Shown: positions 52,558 to 61,471 of the stretch, piece by piece
How the letters are laid out: each line of letters opens with the position of its first letter
Position numbering within the stretch: the first letter of the stretch is position 1
Source of the DNA: Candidatus Cloacimonadota bacterium
GTDB taxonomy: Bacteria; Cloacimonadota; Cloacimonadia; Cloacimonadales; TCS61
Assembly: GCA_021734835.1 (NCBI GenBank)
Contig: JAIPIH010000005.1
Coordinates: forward strand, 62,001 to 126,000
Direction of reading: 5' to 3'
Length of the DNA stretch: 64,000 nt
Notes under the pieces: generated by a model
What the model was told of the DNA's origin: nothing
What the model saw: the letters and a program-made list of their open reading frames with translations, nothing else
Database searches by the model: none
Made by a program: the position numbers and the translations under genes

Positions 52558-52583
52558 ACCTGCTGTATTTTATTACAGCAGGT
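52558..52583 (-). terminator. Rho-independent terminator of argF
   Basis: Perfect 10-bp stem ACCTGCTGTA/TACAGCAGGT with a 6-nt loop. On the minus strand it is followed by TTTTTTATTT, just after the argF stop. Confidence 0.9.
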
Positions 52584-52589
52584 ATTAAA

Positions 52590-53591
52590 TTAACTTCCCA
52601 GTGTGGCTACCATTACAGCCTTGATCGTATGCAATCTGTTTTCAGCTTCATCGAAAACAACTGATGCTTCACTTTCAAAAACTTCATCTGTTACTTCCAT
52701 TTCAGAAAGACCGAATTTTTCTGCGACGTCTTTTCCGACTAATGTTTCTGTATTGTGAAAGGAAGGAAGACAGTGCATAAAAATTGTTTTTGGATTACCT
52801 GTTTTCTGAAGTATTTCTGTATTAATCTGATACGGCTTGAGAAGATGAAAACGCTTTTCCCATACTTCTGCCGGCTCACCCATAGAAACCCAGACATCTG
52901 TGTAGATAACATCTGCATCTTTCACACCGGATGTAATATTATCTGTTATTGTGATCTTGGCACCGGTCGATTTTGCAATATCTTTGCATAAATCTATCAA
53001 TTCACGTGCGGGTTGAACTTGTTTTGGCGCTACAATTCGGAAATCCATTCCCAGCTTAGCTCCTCCCACCATAAGGCTATTACCCATATTGTTATGACCA
53101 TCACCAACATAAGAGAAAACCATCTTATTAAATGGTTTTTTGAGATGTTCTTTAGCTGTGAGAAAATCAGCCAGGATCTGTGTGGGATGAAATTCAGTTG
53201 TAAGTCCATTCCATACCGGTACTCCGGCATATTTACCTAATTCTTCCACTACATCTTGTCCATAACCACGGTATTCAATACCATCGTACATTCTGCCTAA
53301 AACCCGGGCTGTGTCCTTCATTGTTTCCTTAGTGCCAATTTGACTTCCGCTTGGACCAAGATAAGTAACATGCGCTCCTTGATCAAGAGCTGCAACTTCA
53401 AACGCACATCTTGTTCTCGTGGAGGCTTTTTCAAAGATCAGAGCAATGTTTTTACCTATTAGTTTTGGTTGCTCAGTACCGGCATATTTAGCTTTTTTAA
53501 GATCTAAAGCAAGATCAATCAATGTTTCGATCTCTCTGGGTGTGAAATCAAGCAATTTCAGAAAATTACGATTCCGTAAATTATAAGCCAT
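52590..53591 (-). CDS. argF: Ornithine carbamoyltransferase
   Basis: A 333-aa enzyme joining carbamoyl phosphate and ornithine to citrulline (arginine synthesis, or the reverse in the arginine deiminase route). Carbamoyl-phosphate binding is shown by STRTRCAFE and FHPTQ; ornithine binding by MHCLPSFHN near residue 270 and the VWVSMGE segment. The length is normal. A frame from GTG 53600 would touch the SD; AAGGAG lies 8 nt before ATG 53591, which I use. No other arginine gene is nearby, so biosynthetic or catabolic use cannot be decided. Confidence 0.95.
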   Translation of the reverse strand: MAYNLRNRNFLKLLDFTPREIETLIDLALDLKKAKYAGTEQPKLIGKNIALIFEKASTRTRCAFEVAALDQGAHVTYLGPSGSQIGTKETMKDTARVLGRMYDGIEYRGYGQDVVEELGKYAGVPVWNGLTTEFHPTQILADFLTAKEHLKKPFNKMVFSYVGDGHNNMGNSLMVGGAKLGMDFRIVAPKQVQPARELIDLCKDIAKSTGAKITITDNITSGVKDADVIYTDVWVSMGEPAEVWEKRFHLLKPYQINTEILQKTGNPKTIFMHCLPSFHNTETLVGKDVAEKFGLSEMEVTDEVFESEASVVFDEAENRLHTIKAVMVATLGS

Positions 53592-53710
53592 TATTATCAC
53601 TCCTTAATATTCTTTTATAAGAGCAAAAAATAATTGATAGGCAGAAATGACAAGAAATTAATAATCAAAAGTGTTTACTAAAATTTTCTCCAAAATGTTT
53701 TTAAAAAAAA

Positions 53711-53732
53711 ACAGCCCGGATTACCGGGCTGT
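53711..53732 (-). terminator. Rho-independent terminator of the protease island
   Basis: Perfect 9-bp GC-rich stem ACAGCCCGG/CCGGGCTGT with an ATTA loop. On the minus strand it runs into TTTTTTTTAA. It lies 8 nt beyond the S8 protease stop. Confidence 0.93.
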
Positions 53733-53740
53733 ATGAGAAT

Positions 53741-56569
53741 TTATTTTAGAAGGAGCATTTTTTTGGTTGCTTCTGTTTTGCCGTTTAACTTCAAAGTGTA
53801 GAAATAAACACCAGAACTTACTGGATCATCAGATCTATCTCGTGCGTTCCAGATAACAGAATGTAAACCCGGTTCAAGATTATCATTATTCAAAGTGATG
53901 ATCTTTTGACCTTTAATACTGTAAATGGAAATTTCTACTATACCAGATTCTACAGTTGTAAAAGATATCATAGTTGTCGGATTAAACGGATTAGGGTGAT
54001 TTCCGAGTAACTGATTAACCTGAACGATCTCAGTATCAGTTCCTACCATATTCACTGTAAGAGTTACCGGAATAATAGTAGTATTTCTATTATCAGAAAT
54101 GTTGATATTTCCAGAGTATTCACCATTCTCTAATCCATCAGGATCGATTATTACACTAATAGTATCTATTTCGCCCTGTTCTACTTCTCCACTGAAAATA
54201 TCCAGATCCATCCAATCATCTGTATAATCCAGTTCAATAGAATAGATCCCCGTGCTTTCTCCGATATTTTCAATTGTAATTTCACTGGTTATAGTTTCAT
54301 TAATAAAAGCTTCAAAAATTAATTCTTGCGGCTCTATTACTAATTCAGGTGGTTGAGGTGCTTCTGCCGGGAATGTGATGTAGTCTATCCAGGCACAATC
54401 CGATCCGCTGCTTACACTGCCGTCTTTCAGATATTTCCATTTGAAGATATGATTTCCACTGGAAACGTTATAACTATGATAACCCCAGTTAACTTCACCA
54501 TCCCAGCGTTCCTGCTCGATGTTATCTATATAGAACGCTAAATAATCCCAATTATCATTCTGATCTTCTTCACAAGAAATTTTCGCATAAAATGAGATCT
54601 GATCATCTTCCTCAACATCAAACGTCAATAACAGTTCCGAGGTTTGACTATGAGTGATACTACCGGATTTTGCAGAATAACTACCTTCATATACTTCGTT
54701 TGACTGTACTGTCCAGTCAAGATTACCAGCAAAATCCCATGGAAATAGCGAGAAATCACCTGTTTCAAAATCTTCGTCAGCCGGAGCAGCAGTTGTGAAA
54801 CTCCAAATAGGACCCACAACACTTCCAAAATCATTGATAGCATTAATGCACCAATAATACTCAGTTTCGAAATCCAGTGCTTCAGCAATTTCGAAATAAG
54901 ATTCATCAACTGCGTCACCATTTACAAGATTTGAGGGTGGGTTATTAGTTCCGAAAAATACTTGATAAGATGTAGCTCCACCTCCATTCATCCAGCTCAA
55001 ATTAGTAGTAATAGAAACATTTTCCTGTTCATTTCCCGGAGTAGGATTAACAGGTTCATTAGGAGGTGTATTTGGCTCTGTAATCGCATTTATAGAATTA
55101 AGTGCATCAATCCTACCCGATCCGTAATTATTGTTTTTAGGATTTTGGGCAACTTCTACATTCTCTTCAATTATTTGATCGATCTGGGTTGGTGTAAGAC
55201 TATAATCTTTAGAAAGCATGAGTGCGATAATACCGGCAACAGCAGGTGTTGCCATAGAAGTTCCGCTCCAACCATCTTCATAGCCTGTGTTACTGTAATA
55301 AGCTAAAGATTTAATATTATCTCCAGGAGCTGAAATATCGGGACGGATCAAGCCCATCTCAGGACTATAGGTATAATCATTGTAAGGTGCGATAGCTTCC
55401 CAGGTTACCGGTCCGCGACTGGAAAAACCTGCTAAGTTGTCATTATAATCAGTAGCTCCGATACAAACGACTGAGGAAAATCCACCGGAAAGTGTTTGAT
55501 CAGGATGAAGCCAGGGAGGAGGGCAGTCTCCGGGAGTTCTAACATTATCAGGGATCGGGTAGGAAAATTGCTGAGCACCTTCATTACCGGCAGCTACAGA
55601 AGCAAAAACTTCAGCAGCATAAACGTAATCCATGGCGTTTCTCCAAGATGCTCTGTCAGTACCCCAACTATGCTGCCAACCAAAAGACATACTTAACACA
55701 TCAGCTCCGTTGTCAACAGCAAATTCTACTCCACTCCAACATGCAGATTCCAAGCCTCCGCCAGACGAATCTAATAATTTTACACACATAACTGAAGCTT
55801 CAGGTGCCATTCCAGTTTGAGATCCGGCAGTTCCGTCTCCTGCTACTGTTCCGGCACAATGTGTACCATGACCATGATCATCCATAGGATTATCATCGTT
55901 ATTAACAAAATCGTACCCATGATTCGGATAATCCGGGTGCGACCATAGGTGATCATTCAAATCGACGTGATTATAGTTAACTCCTGTATCCAATACTGCA
56001 ACAATAACTCCGCTGCCGTCATAACCTTGAGACCAAACATCATCGGCATTGACTTTGAGTACATTCCAAGTGATTTCCCGACAATCTCTTTGTTCGTGCA
56101 GATATTTCGATACATTTTTATTAACGGTCGGTGTTAAAAGAATATTTCTTTTTTCATCATAATCAATTGACCTGATATCTTCCCTTGTTGTCAAAATTTC
56201 GATCGCATTTTTGGTCATTTCACAATTCACAACATTAACTATCCACAACTGCTTGATGTTCTTAACCTCTGAAGCTGTCTTCATTTCATTGAGAAAGCAA
56301 ATAAGATCAGATTGAGATGTTACACTGAATTCTTTTAAAGTAGAAGTTACATATTGTCTTTTATCCAGCTTTGCCAAACCTGAAGACTCAGATATCAATT
56401 TTTGCGGAGGATAAGTTTCTTCTAGAAAAATATTAACTTTAATAAATTCATTATCAGAAGAATCATTCATCTTCTCTGTTAACTGAGGAGTAATCATATT
56501 TGCAAACAGAATTGAACTAAGTAATCCGTAAACAAACACTAAAATAAACAAAACTACAATTTTTTTCAT
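53741..56569 (-). CDS. Subtilisin-like serine protease with T9SS sorting domain
   Basis: A 942-aa secreted S8 peptidase. A signal peptide and a prodomain (about 25-150) precede the catalytic domain with all triad motifs: VAVLDTGVNYNHVDL (Asp, about 190), HGHGTHCAGTVAG (His) and GTSMATPAVAGI (Ser, about 440), plus the oxyanion-hole Asn in AAGNEG. After it come a fibronectin-like domain (about 505-595), a jelly-roll-like domain (about 600-735), an Ig-like domain (about 740-850) and a T9SS C-terminal domain (GNHPNPFNPTTMISF, ending KKMLLLK). It is last of three protease-type genes, 14 nt after the C25 gene. Probable role: extracellular protein breakdown. Confidence 0.95.
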   Translation of the reverse strand: MKKIVVLFILVFVYGLLSSILFANMITPQLTEKMNDSSDNEFIKVNIFLEETYPPQKLISESSGLAKLDKRQYVTSTLKEFSVTSQSDLICFLNEMKTASEVKNIKQLWIVNVVNCEMTKNAIEILTTREDIRSIDYDEKRNILLTPTVNKNVSKYLHEQRDCREITWNVLKVNADDVWSQGYDGSGVIVAVLDTGVNYNHVDLNDHLWSHPDYPNHGYDFVNNDDNPMDDHGHGTHCAGTVAGDGTAGSQTGMAPEASVMCVKLLDSSGGGLESACWSGVEFAVDNGADVLSMSFGWQHSWGTDRASWRNAMDYVYAAEVFASVAAGNEGAQQFSYPIPDNVRTPGDCPPPWLHPDQTLSGGFSSVVCIGATDYNDNLAGFSSRGPVTWEAIAPYNDYTYSPEMGLIRPDISAPGDNIKSLAYYSNTGYEDGWSGTSMATPAVAGIIALMLSKDYSLTPTQIDQIIEENVEVAQNPKNNNYGSGRIDALNSINAITEPNTPPNEPVNPTPGNEQENVSITTNLSWMNGGGATSYQVFFGTNNPPSNLVNGDAVDESYFEIAEALDFETEYYWCINAINDFGSVVGPIWSFTTAAPADEDFETGDFSLFPWDFAGNLDWTVQSNEVYEGSYSAKSGSITHSQTSELLLTFDVEEDDQISFYAKISCEEDQNDNWDYLAFYIDNIEQERWDGEVNWGYHSYNVSSGNHIFKWKYLKDGSVSSGSDCAWIDYITFPAEAPQPPELVIEPQELIFEAFINETITSEITIENIGESTGIYSIELDYTDDWMDLDIFSGEVEQGEIDTISVIIDPDGLENGEYSGNINISDNRNTTIIPVTLTVNMVGTDTEIVQVNQLLGNHPNPFNPTTMISFTTVESGIVEISIYSIKGQKIITLNNDNLEPGLHSVIWNARDRSDDPVSSGVYFYTLKLNGKTEATKKMLLLK

Positions 56570-56583
56570 TAGGTTCTCCTTTT

Positions 56584-59500
56584 TTATTTGATCAAAATCA
56601 TTTTCTTTGCTTTTGCCGATTTATTAGAATTTAACTGATAAAAATAAACACCTGAACTTACTTTGCGATTCCTTTCATCCGTTCCATCCCAATAAGTGTA
56701 ATATTCACCTGTTTGTTTGAAATCATTTACAAGTGTTTTAACATACTGTCCGCTAGCATTATAAATTTTTATCGAGATCTTTCCGGCCTGAGGAACTTTG
56801 TAATCTATTTTAGTAAATGGGTTAAATGGGTTCGGATAATTTTGGCTAAGAGAGAGTTTTTCCACTGGCGGAATGTTAGCATAGACCTCCATAGTTATCG
56901 GAATATTAAGGATTTGACCAATATCGGTAGTTATTTTGATAACTGCTACGTAGATATCTGGAGTTAAATCATCACTGCAGAAAGTTATTGTATTATAAAC
57001 AATTCCGCCTGATGGGATAATGCCGGATGGATTTTCAAGTGAAAGCCAGTTAACTGGGGAATCAACTATTGTAAAAAGTTGCGAAGTATTTTTCACGCTG
57101 CCATCAATTTCACTAATTCTCAAGATACAATATTCTGAAGGTGGTCCTGGCACATTATATACATAGGAGCCAGTATTAGAGGCATTTTCCTCCAACAAAT
57201 TCCAGGAGAATCCATTATTTGTAGAAATTTCAATTTTCACATTATCATAAATTCCGGTCTCTTGCCAGCGTATTGTATCTATTGTTCCATAGGATAATAT
57301 AGTGTTCTGATTTGGATGTGTGATATTAAAAGCAGAAATACAAAAAACACTGTCAGAGACATCATAAACGCTATTATCGAGAGTTGATACCTTAATTATA
57401 CAATCATCCGAAAGCGGTCCGTCAAAAATATAAGGGAATGCTCCGTTGTTATCTGCTGATGCGGCAATAGTTTCCAAATCTTGTCCACCTTGTCTTGATA
57501 AAAGGAGTTTTACAAATTCCGCATTTCCATATTTATCCCATTTTATCGTATCTTGAAGAGATGGAACTACTGTCTCTCCACCATTTGGATAAGTTATCCA
57601 GAAATAATTATCAGTTGTAGGATTTACTACGAAAGAGCCGCTAACCTGGTGGGGAGCCTCTCCGGACCCATCACCTTGAATAGCCCAAGCAATGTTCACA
57701 GGTGATACTTGTTCTTCATCTATTGTAACATTAACTATAATCGCAACAGCAAATGTTGGAGCAATACTAACTCCGGGTTGATATCCCCAACTGACTTCCG
57801 CACCATCTCCGGTCTCGTTATTCCAGCTTAAATCTGAAACATCTGAAGCGCTGTTAACATGGAATCCGGGTGGAAAATCTATTGTAATACCGTTTACTGC
57901 TTCTCCATCAATATCGTTGTGGATAAGATAGAAAAGAAAATTCATCGGTTCGATCGGGATGTATGTATTAGTCATATTAAAGATCATAGTATTCGCGATA
58001 CTTCTGGAAAATTCTTCATTAAACTCAAGTTGTGCTCCTGTCGGTATTTTAGCAAAATGAGAAATCTCCGCAGAATACGAAATCTCAGAAGATCCTAACG
58101 AATTGGAGATCATCATATCTGCCGAGAAAGTGGAATCCGAAGGAACAGAAAAAATAAAATTATCAGGTAGAATACTGATGAAAGGCAGATCGTATTGTCC
58201 ATTTTGATAGAATATTATAGCTGTTTCACTCTGTAGCTGATGAACTGTAGTGGGATATACGTCAGCAAAAGTGATCAATAAACCTTCATTTTGTTGGAAG
58301 TTTTCCAAACCTACAGTAGCAAAATTGTCTTCCTGGTCGGTATTGTGTATTTCTTTATATTGGAATTTGATAAGTTTTTTTTTAGTTGGTGTAAAATAGT
58401 ATTCCGGATCATAAAGTATAACCTGGAAAATCTCAGCGTCGCCATTATGAAGATTTACAAAATCCGACCATTCAATGATCATATAATTATTGTCTTCATC
58501 ATATTTCACATATATTCTACCATCCTCTAAGTTATCCCAAAAAGGTGCTATCATTCCTGACGGCCCCACACCTGAAGGGATATTGCGATTCCGATGAAAA
58601 ACCAGCGGTGTGGTCGCCACGGAGATATATCCTTCGGAACAAATGGAAATTTGGTCATAAAAAGTACCAAAGTAGTTAAATTGGAAAGGTAGCGGAATAA
58701 CTTTAGTAAAGCCGTCTGGGATGGTATGATCGGAATCAAGTTGTAGACCGTCACCACCATAATTCGGATCTATCTCAATCCAGTTATATTCTGGTATCTC
58801 AAAATCACCATTATCGGATGATTCAACTGCATAGTAACCATTTAAGGAATATGTTATGCTAGTGGAATCAATTATTCCAATTGGAATTTCGAAATTAAGT
58901 TGTTGTAAAGTTTCGCCATCATCTGTGATATCCAGGTTGAATTGACCTATTTCTCCGGAATTAACATTTCCCGGAAAAACTGTAAAAAATCCCAACGCAG
59001 ATTCTTGTTGCTGGATATCAGTAAAATTGCAGGCAGAATTTATGACCTCCACATTATCATTTGTGCAGGTTAGAAGCGCTTCAAAATCTCCACTTGGAAA
59101 GTTGCCGATATTTGTCAGCTGAATTGCCATATCTGTTTCTTGATTTTGGATAAGACAATTAGATTCATTTTGTATAATAATATCTGATACTGATAACTTG
59201 GGGGATATGATTTCAGACTGAATCAGAAATTCATGTTCATTTTCGTTCGAGACAACTTCCAAGAAAAGGTTGATCTCAGTACCATCCGACCAAGATGGCG
59301 ATAGCTGTAAATTGATCTGATCTGATAAACTTTGTCCGGTTTCCAGTAAGTCAACATTGATAGTGCTGTTTGAAATGTTAATATGATCATCAGAACAAAC
59401 GAAAGTTAAAATTAAATTTTCATAAGTTGCTTGGCTGATATTTGTGATAGTAAAATATAAATTTACTATGCTTCCTGAAATTAATTGCTCGGAAAAATAA

Positions 59501-61461
59501 TAGTCTTCTAAGATAATATCTGTCTCAGATGAAATCATCAGATTACCAGATTCAGGTATATAGCCGTAATTTGAGGCTGTAATTTCATAAGATCCTTCCG
59601 GAAGATCTATCGGGATCACAGCTAAACCTTCTGTATCGGTTATTCCGGTGGTTATCAGGCTGTCCTCTGATGTTAAAGCAATAGTAAATCCAGAAGGATC
59701 ATCGGCAGATGTTTCCACTCTAATTTCAATAAAATTTTCTGAGCTTGTGATCTGAGTATTATAAACGACATCTATTTCTTTGGGAATATCAGTAAAAATT
59801 TGAAGTCCCGGATCACCCAGGAGATTATAAACATAAAAATAAAATTGATCCGAATTCAGAGAATTTCCCCAGCTATGAGAATTTGGGTAATTATTATATA
59901 GTTCCATTTTACCACGTAACAACATTTCTCCACAGCGGAATAGTCCTTCCTGTGTAATTCCCTGATAAACACCAATAGCATAAGCATTATTAAACCAGGT
60001 TTTTGTATCATGTTCACTCGGGCCAATAAATCCGATGGCTCCCCGAGGAACTGCAGGACTACCGCTTAAAACCCATTTTTCACCAAAACTAGAAGCTGCT
60101 TGCTCGGTAGCAAAATCACCGCCGCCACAAGTTATACTGGTTATCATAGGAAGCATGAAGCCATTATCCAATAGATCAATATCCTCGAGAGTGAACATTG
60201 AGCCGTTCGAACCTCCCCAGTTAGTAGGTGAACCGGTTCCGCGGTAACAAACAAAAGATTCCCCAGCACTAATACTGCTTGCCAGCTGAGTTTGTCCCTG
60301 CTGCCAGGGAGCGATAAATGTATCTACCACAGAATATTCAAAGTTTAACAGTTTATTGCGTATTTCCATCAGAGTCTCGCGTTGAGAATAACCATTCCAA
60401 TCTTGTACAAAACCAACCATTAAGGCACGATTCTGCCACTGGATCTCTGTGAAGGGATTTTGTTCATAGTTGATAATTTTTGAAATTATGGTTTGAAGTT
60501 CAGACTGACTTTGCACAGAAATCCTACCCAACAAAATATCAGGAAAATAGTCATCTCCTGCAAGTAAAGTGTAATTATGATCTGTGACATTCCAGGGCGA
60601 TAAATAACCTTCAACATAAAAAGCCGGGCATTGATAATTCCCGGAGACATCACCAACCAGAACTACAAATTCAGGTGGAATATCCCAGGAGTCGTAAGCA
60701 TCCTGTAAATAGGCTTTAATTTCATCTGCAGTTGATCCAGTTTCGCTGAGTAAAGCAAGTTTGGTATTGAAACCTAATTTCTCTTTCCAGCGGAGTAAAG
60801 GCTGTAAAACTGCAGCCGCATTATCAGGTGCAATAAACAGATAACTCCCTCCCTGAAAAGTTCTGTTTGCGGAAGTACCAAATATTTTTTCCGAAGTTAA
60901 TTTTGTAAAAATTGAATTTACCGGCTGCACGATCAGAGGATTTCTGGTATCGGAATTCTCGATTGTAAACTCAAATTCGATATCTTTTATCAAGCGGATT
61001 TCATTTCTGGCCGGATTATATTGAATAGGGGAGATAGTGATTTGAGAAAATCTAATTTCCCGCATTATTGCAGGTTTGCCAATATTTATAATGTTCTTCG
61101 GAAACCACTCATCTCTAGTATAAACATCTTCCTGCTCAGTATTAAAACTTAGTGCAAGTTTATTCGGAATCGTAAAACTATCGTAGCTGAAATCGGTTTT
61201 TACACACTTGTAATTACCGATTGACGGTAGCGAAACCAGTTTTGTGTAAACAGGCAATGTGAAAAATTCAGATAACGGATTATTAAGGCAGTCATCAATG
61301 AAGACCTGATCGTAAGGCTCATTATTAATATCTTTGGTTACTAATTCTTTTACATTAAAATCCCCTGAGATAAAAAGGGAATTATTAACTTTAGCCAATT
61401 CTAAGCCATTGAGTAATACAAAAAATCCGCTTAAGAAGAAAATGGCAATGAACTTCCTCAT
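56584..61461 (-). CDS. Gingipain-like C25 family protein lacking the catalytic His, T9SS sorting domain
   Basis: A 1625-aa secreted protein: signal peptide, propeptide-like domain (about 25-190), then a C25 caspase-fold domain (about 200-560) with FVVLVGDVSGN, GDDYFPDILLGRISV and TSITCGGGDFATE. The Cys nucleophile is C445. At the catalytic His position, where gingipains read YIGHGS, this protein reads YRGTGS (T409). Spacing to the Cys is 36 residues, against 33 in RgpB. A carboxypeptidase-like domain (about 575-655), several Ig-like domains, a GEVS-like beta sandwich and a T9SS domain (QNYPNPFNPFTKIDY, ending KKMILIK) follow. It is probably on the surface. Its proteolytic activity is uncertain. 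The tandem neighbour upstream (10 nt) is a paralogue with the same loss. Confidence 0.85.
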   Translation of the reverse strand: MRKFIAIFFLSGFFVLLNGLELAKVNNSLFISGDFNVKELVTKDINNEPYDQVFIDDCLNNPLSEFFTLPVYTKLVSLPSIGNYKCVKTDFSYDSFTIPNKLALSFNTEQEDVYTRDEWFPKNIINIGKPAIMREIRFSQITISPIQYNPARNEIRLIKDIEFEFTIENSDTRNPLIVQPVNSIFTKLTSEKIFGTSANRTFQGGSYLFIAPDNAAAVLQPLLRWKEKLGFNTKLALLSETGSTADEIKAYLQDAYDSWDIPPEFVVLVGDVSGNYQCPAFYVEGYLSPWNVTDHNYTLLAGDDYFPDILLGRISVQSQSELQTIISKIINYEQNPFTEIQWQNRALMVGFVQDWNGYSQRETLMEIRNKLLNFEYSVVDTFIAPWQQGQTQLASSISAGESFVCYRGTGSPTNWGGSNGSMFTLEDIDLLDNGFMLPMITSITCGGGDFATEQAASSFGEKWVLSGSPAVPRGAIGFIGPSEHDTKTWFNNAYAIGVYQGITQEGLFRCGEMLLRGKMELYNNYPNSHSWGNSLNSDQFYFYVYNLLGDPGLQIFTDIPKEIDVVYNTQITSSENFIEIRVETSADDPSGFTIALTSEDSLITTGITDTEGLAVIPIDLPEGSYEITASNYGYIPESGNLMISSETDIILEDYYFSEQLISGSIVNLYFTITNISQATYENLILTFVCSDDHINISNSTINVDLLETGQSLSDQINLQLSPSWSDGTEINLFLEVVSNENEHEFLIQSEIISPKLSVSDIIIQNESNCLIQNQETDMAIQLTNIGNFPSGDFEALLTCTNDNVEVINSACNFTDIQQQESALGFFTVFPGNVNSGEIGQFNLDITDDGETLQQLNFEIPIGIIDSTSITYSLNGYYAVESSDNGDFEIPEYNWIEIDPNYGGDGLQLDSDHTIPDGFTKVIPLPFQFNYFGTFYDQISICSEGYISVATTPLVFHRNRNIPSGVGPSGMIAPFWDNLEDGRIYVKYDEDNNYMIIEWSDFVNLHNGDAEIFQVILYDPEYYFTPTKKKLIKFQYKEIHNTDQEDNFATVGLENFQQNEGLLITFADVYPTTVHQLQSETAIIFYQNGQYDLPFISILPDNFIFSVPSDSTFSADMMISNSLGSSEISYSAEISHFAKIPTGAQLEFNEEFSRSIANTMIFNMTNTYIPIEPMNFLFYLIHNDIDGEAVNGITIDFPPGFHVNSASDVSDLSWNNETGDGAEVSWGYQPGVSIAPTFAVAIIVNVTIDEEQVSPVNIAWAIQGDGSGEAPHQVSGSFVVNPTTDNYFWITYPNGGETVVPSLQDTIKWDKYGNAEFVKLLLSRQGGQDLETIAASADNNGAFPYIFDGPLSDDCIIKVSTLDNSVYDVSDSVFCISAFNITHPNQNTILSYGTIDTIRWQETGIYDNVKIEISTNNGFSWNLLEENASNTGSYVYNVPGPPSEYCILRISEIDGSVKNTSQLFTIVDSPVNWLSLENPSGIIPSGGIVYNTITFCSDDLTPDIYVAVIKITTDIGQILNIPITMEVYANIPPVEKLSLSQNYPNPFNPFTKIDYKVPQAGKISIKIYNASGQYVKTLVNDFKQTGEYYTYWDGTDERNRKVSSGVYFYQLNSNKSAKAKKMILIK

Positions 61462-61471
61462 TAATATTTAC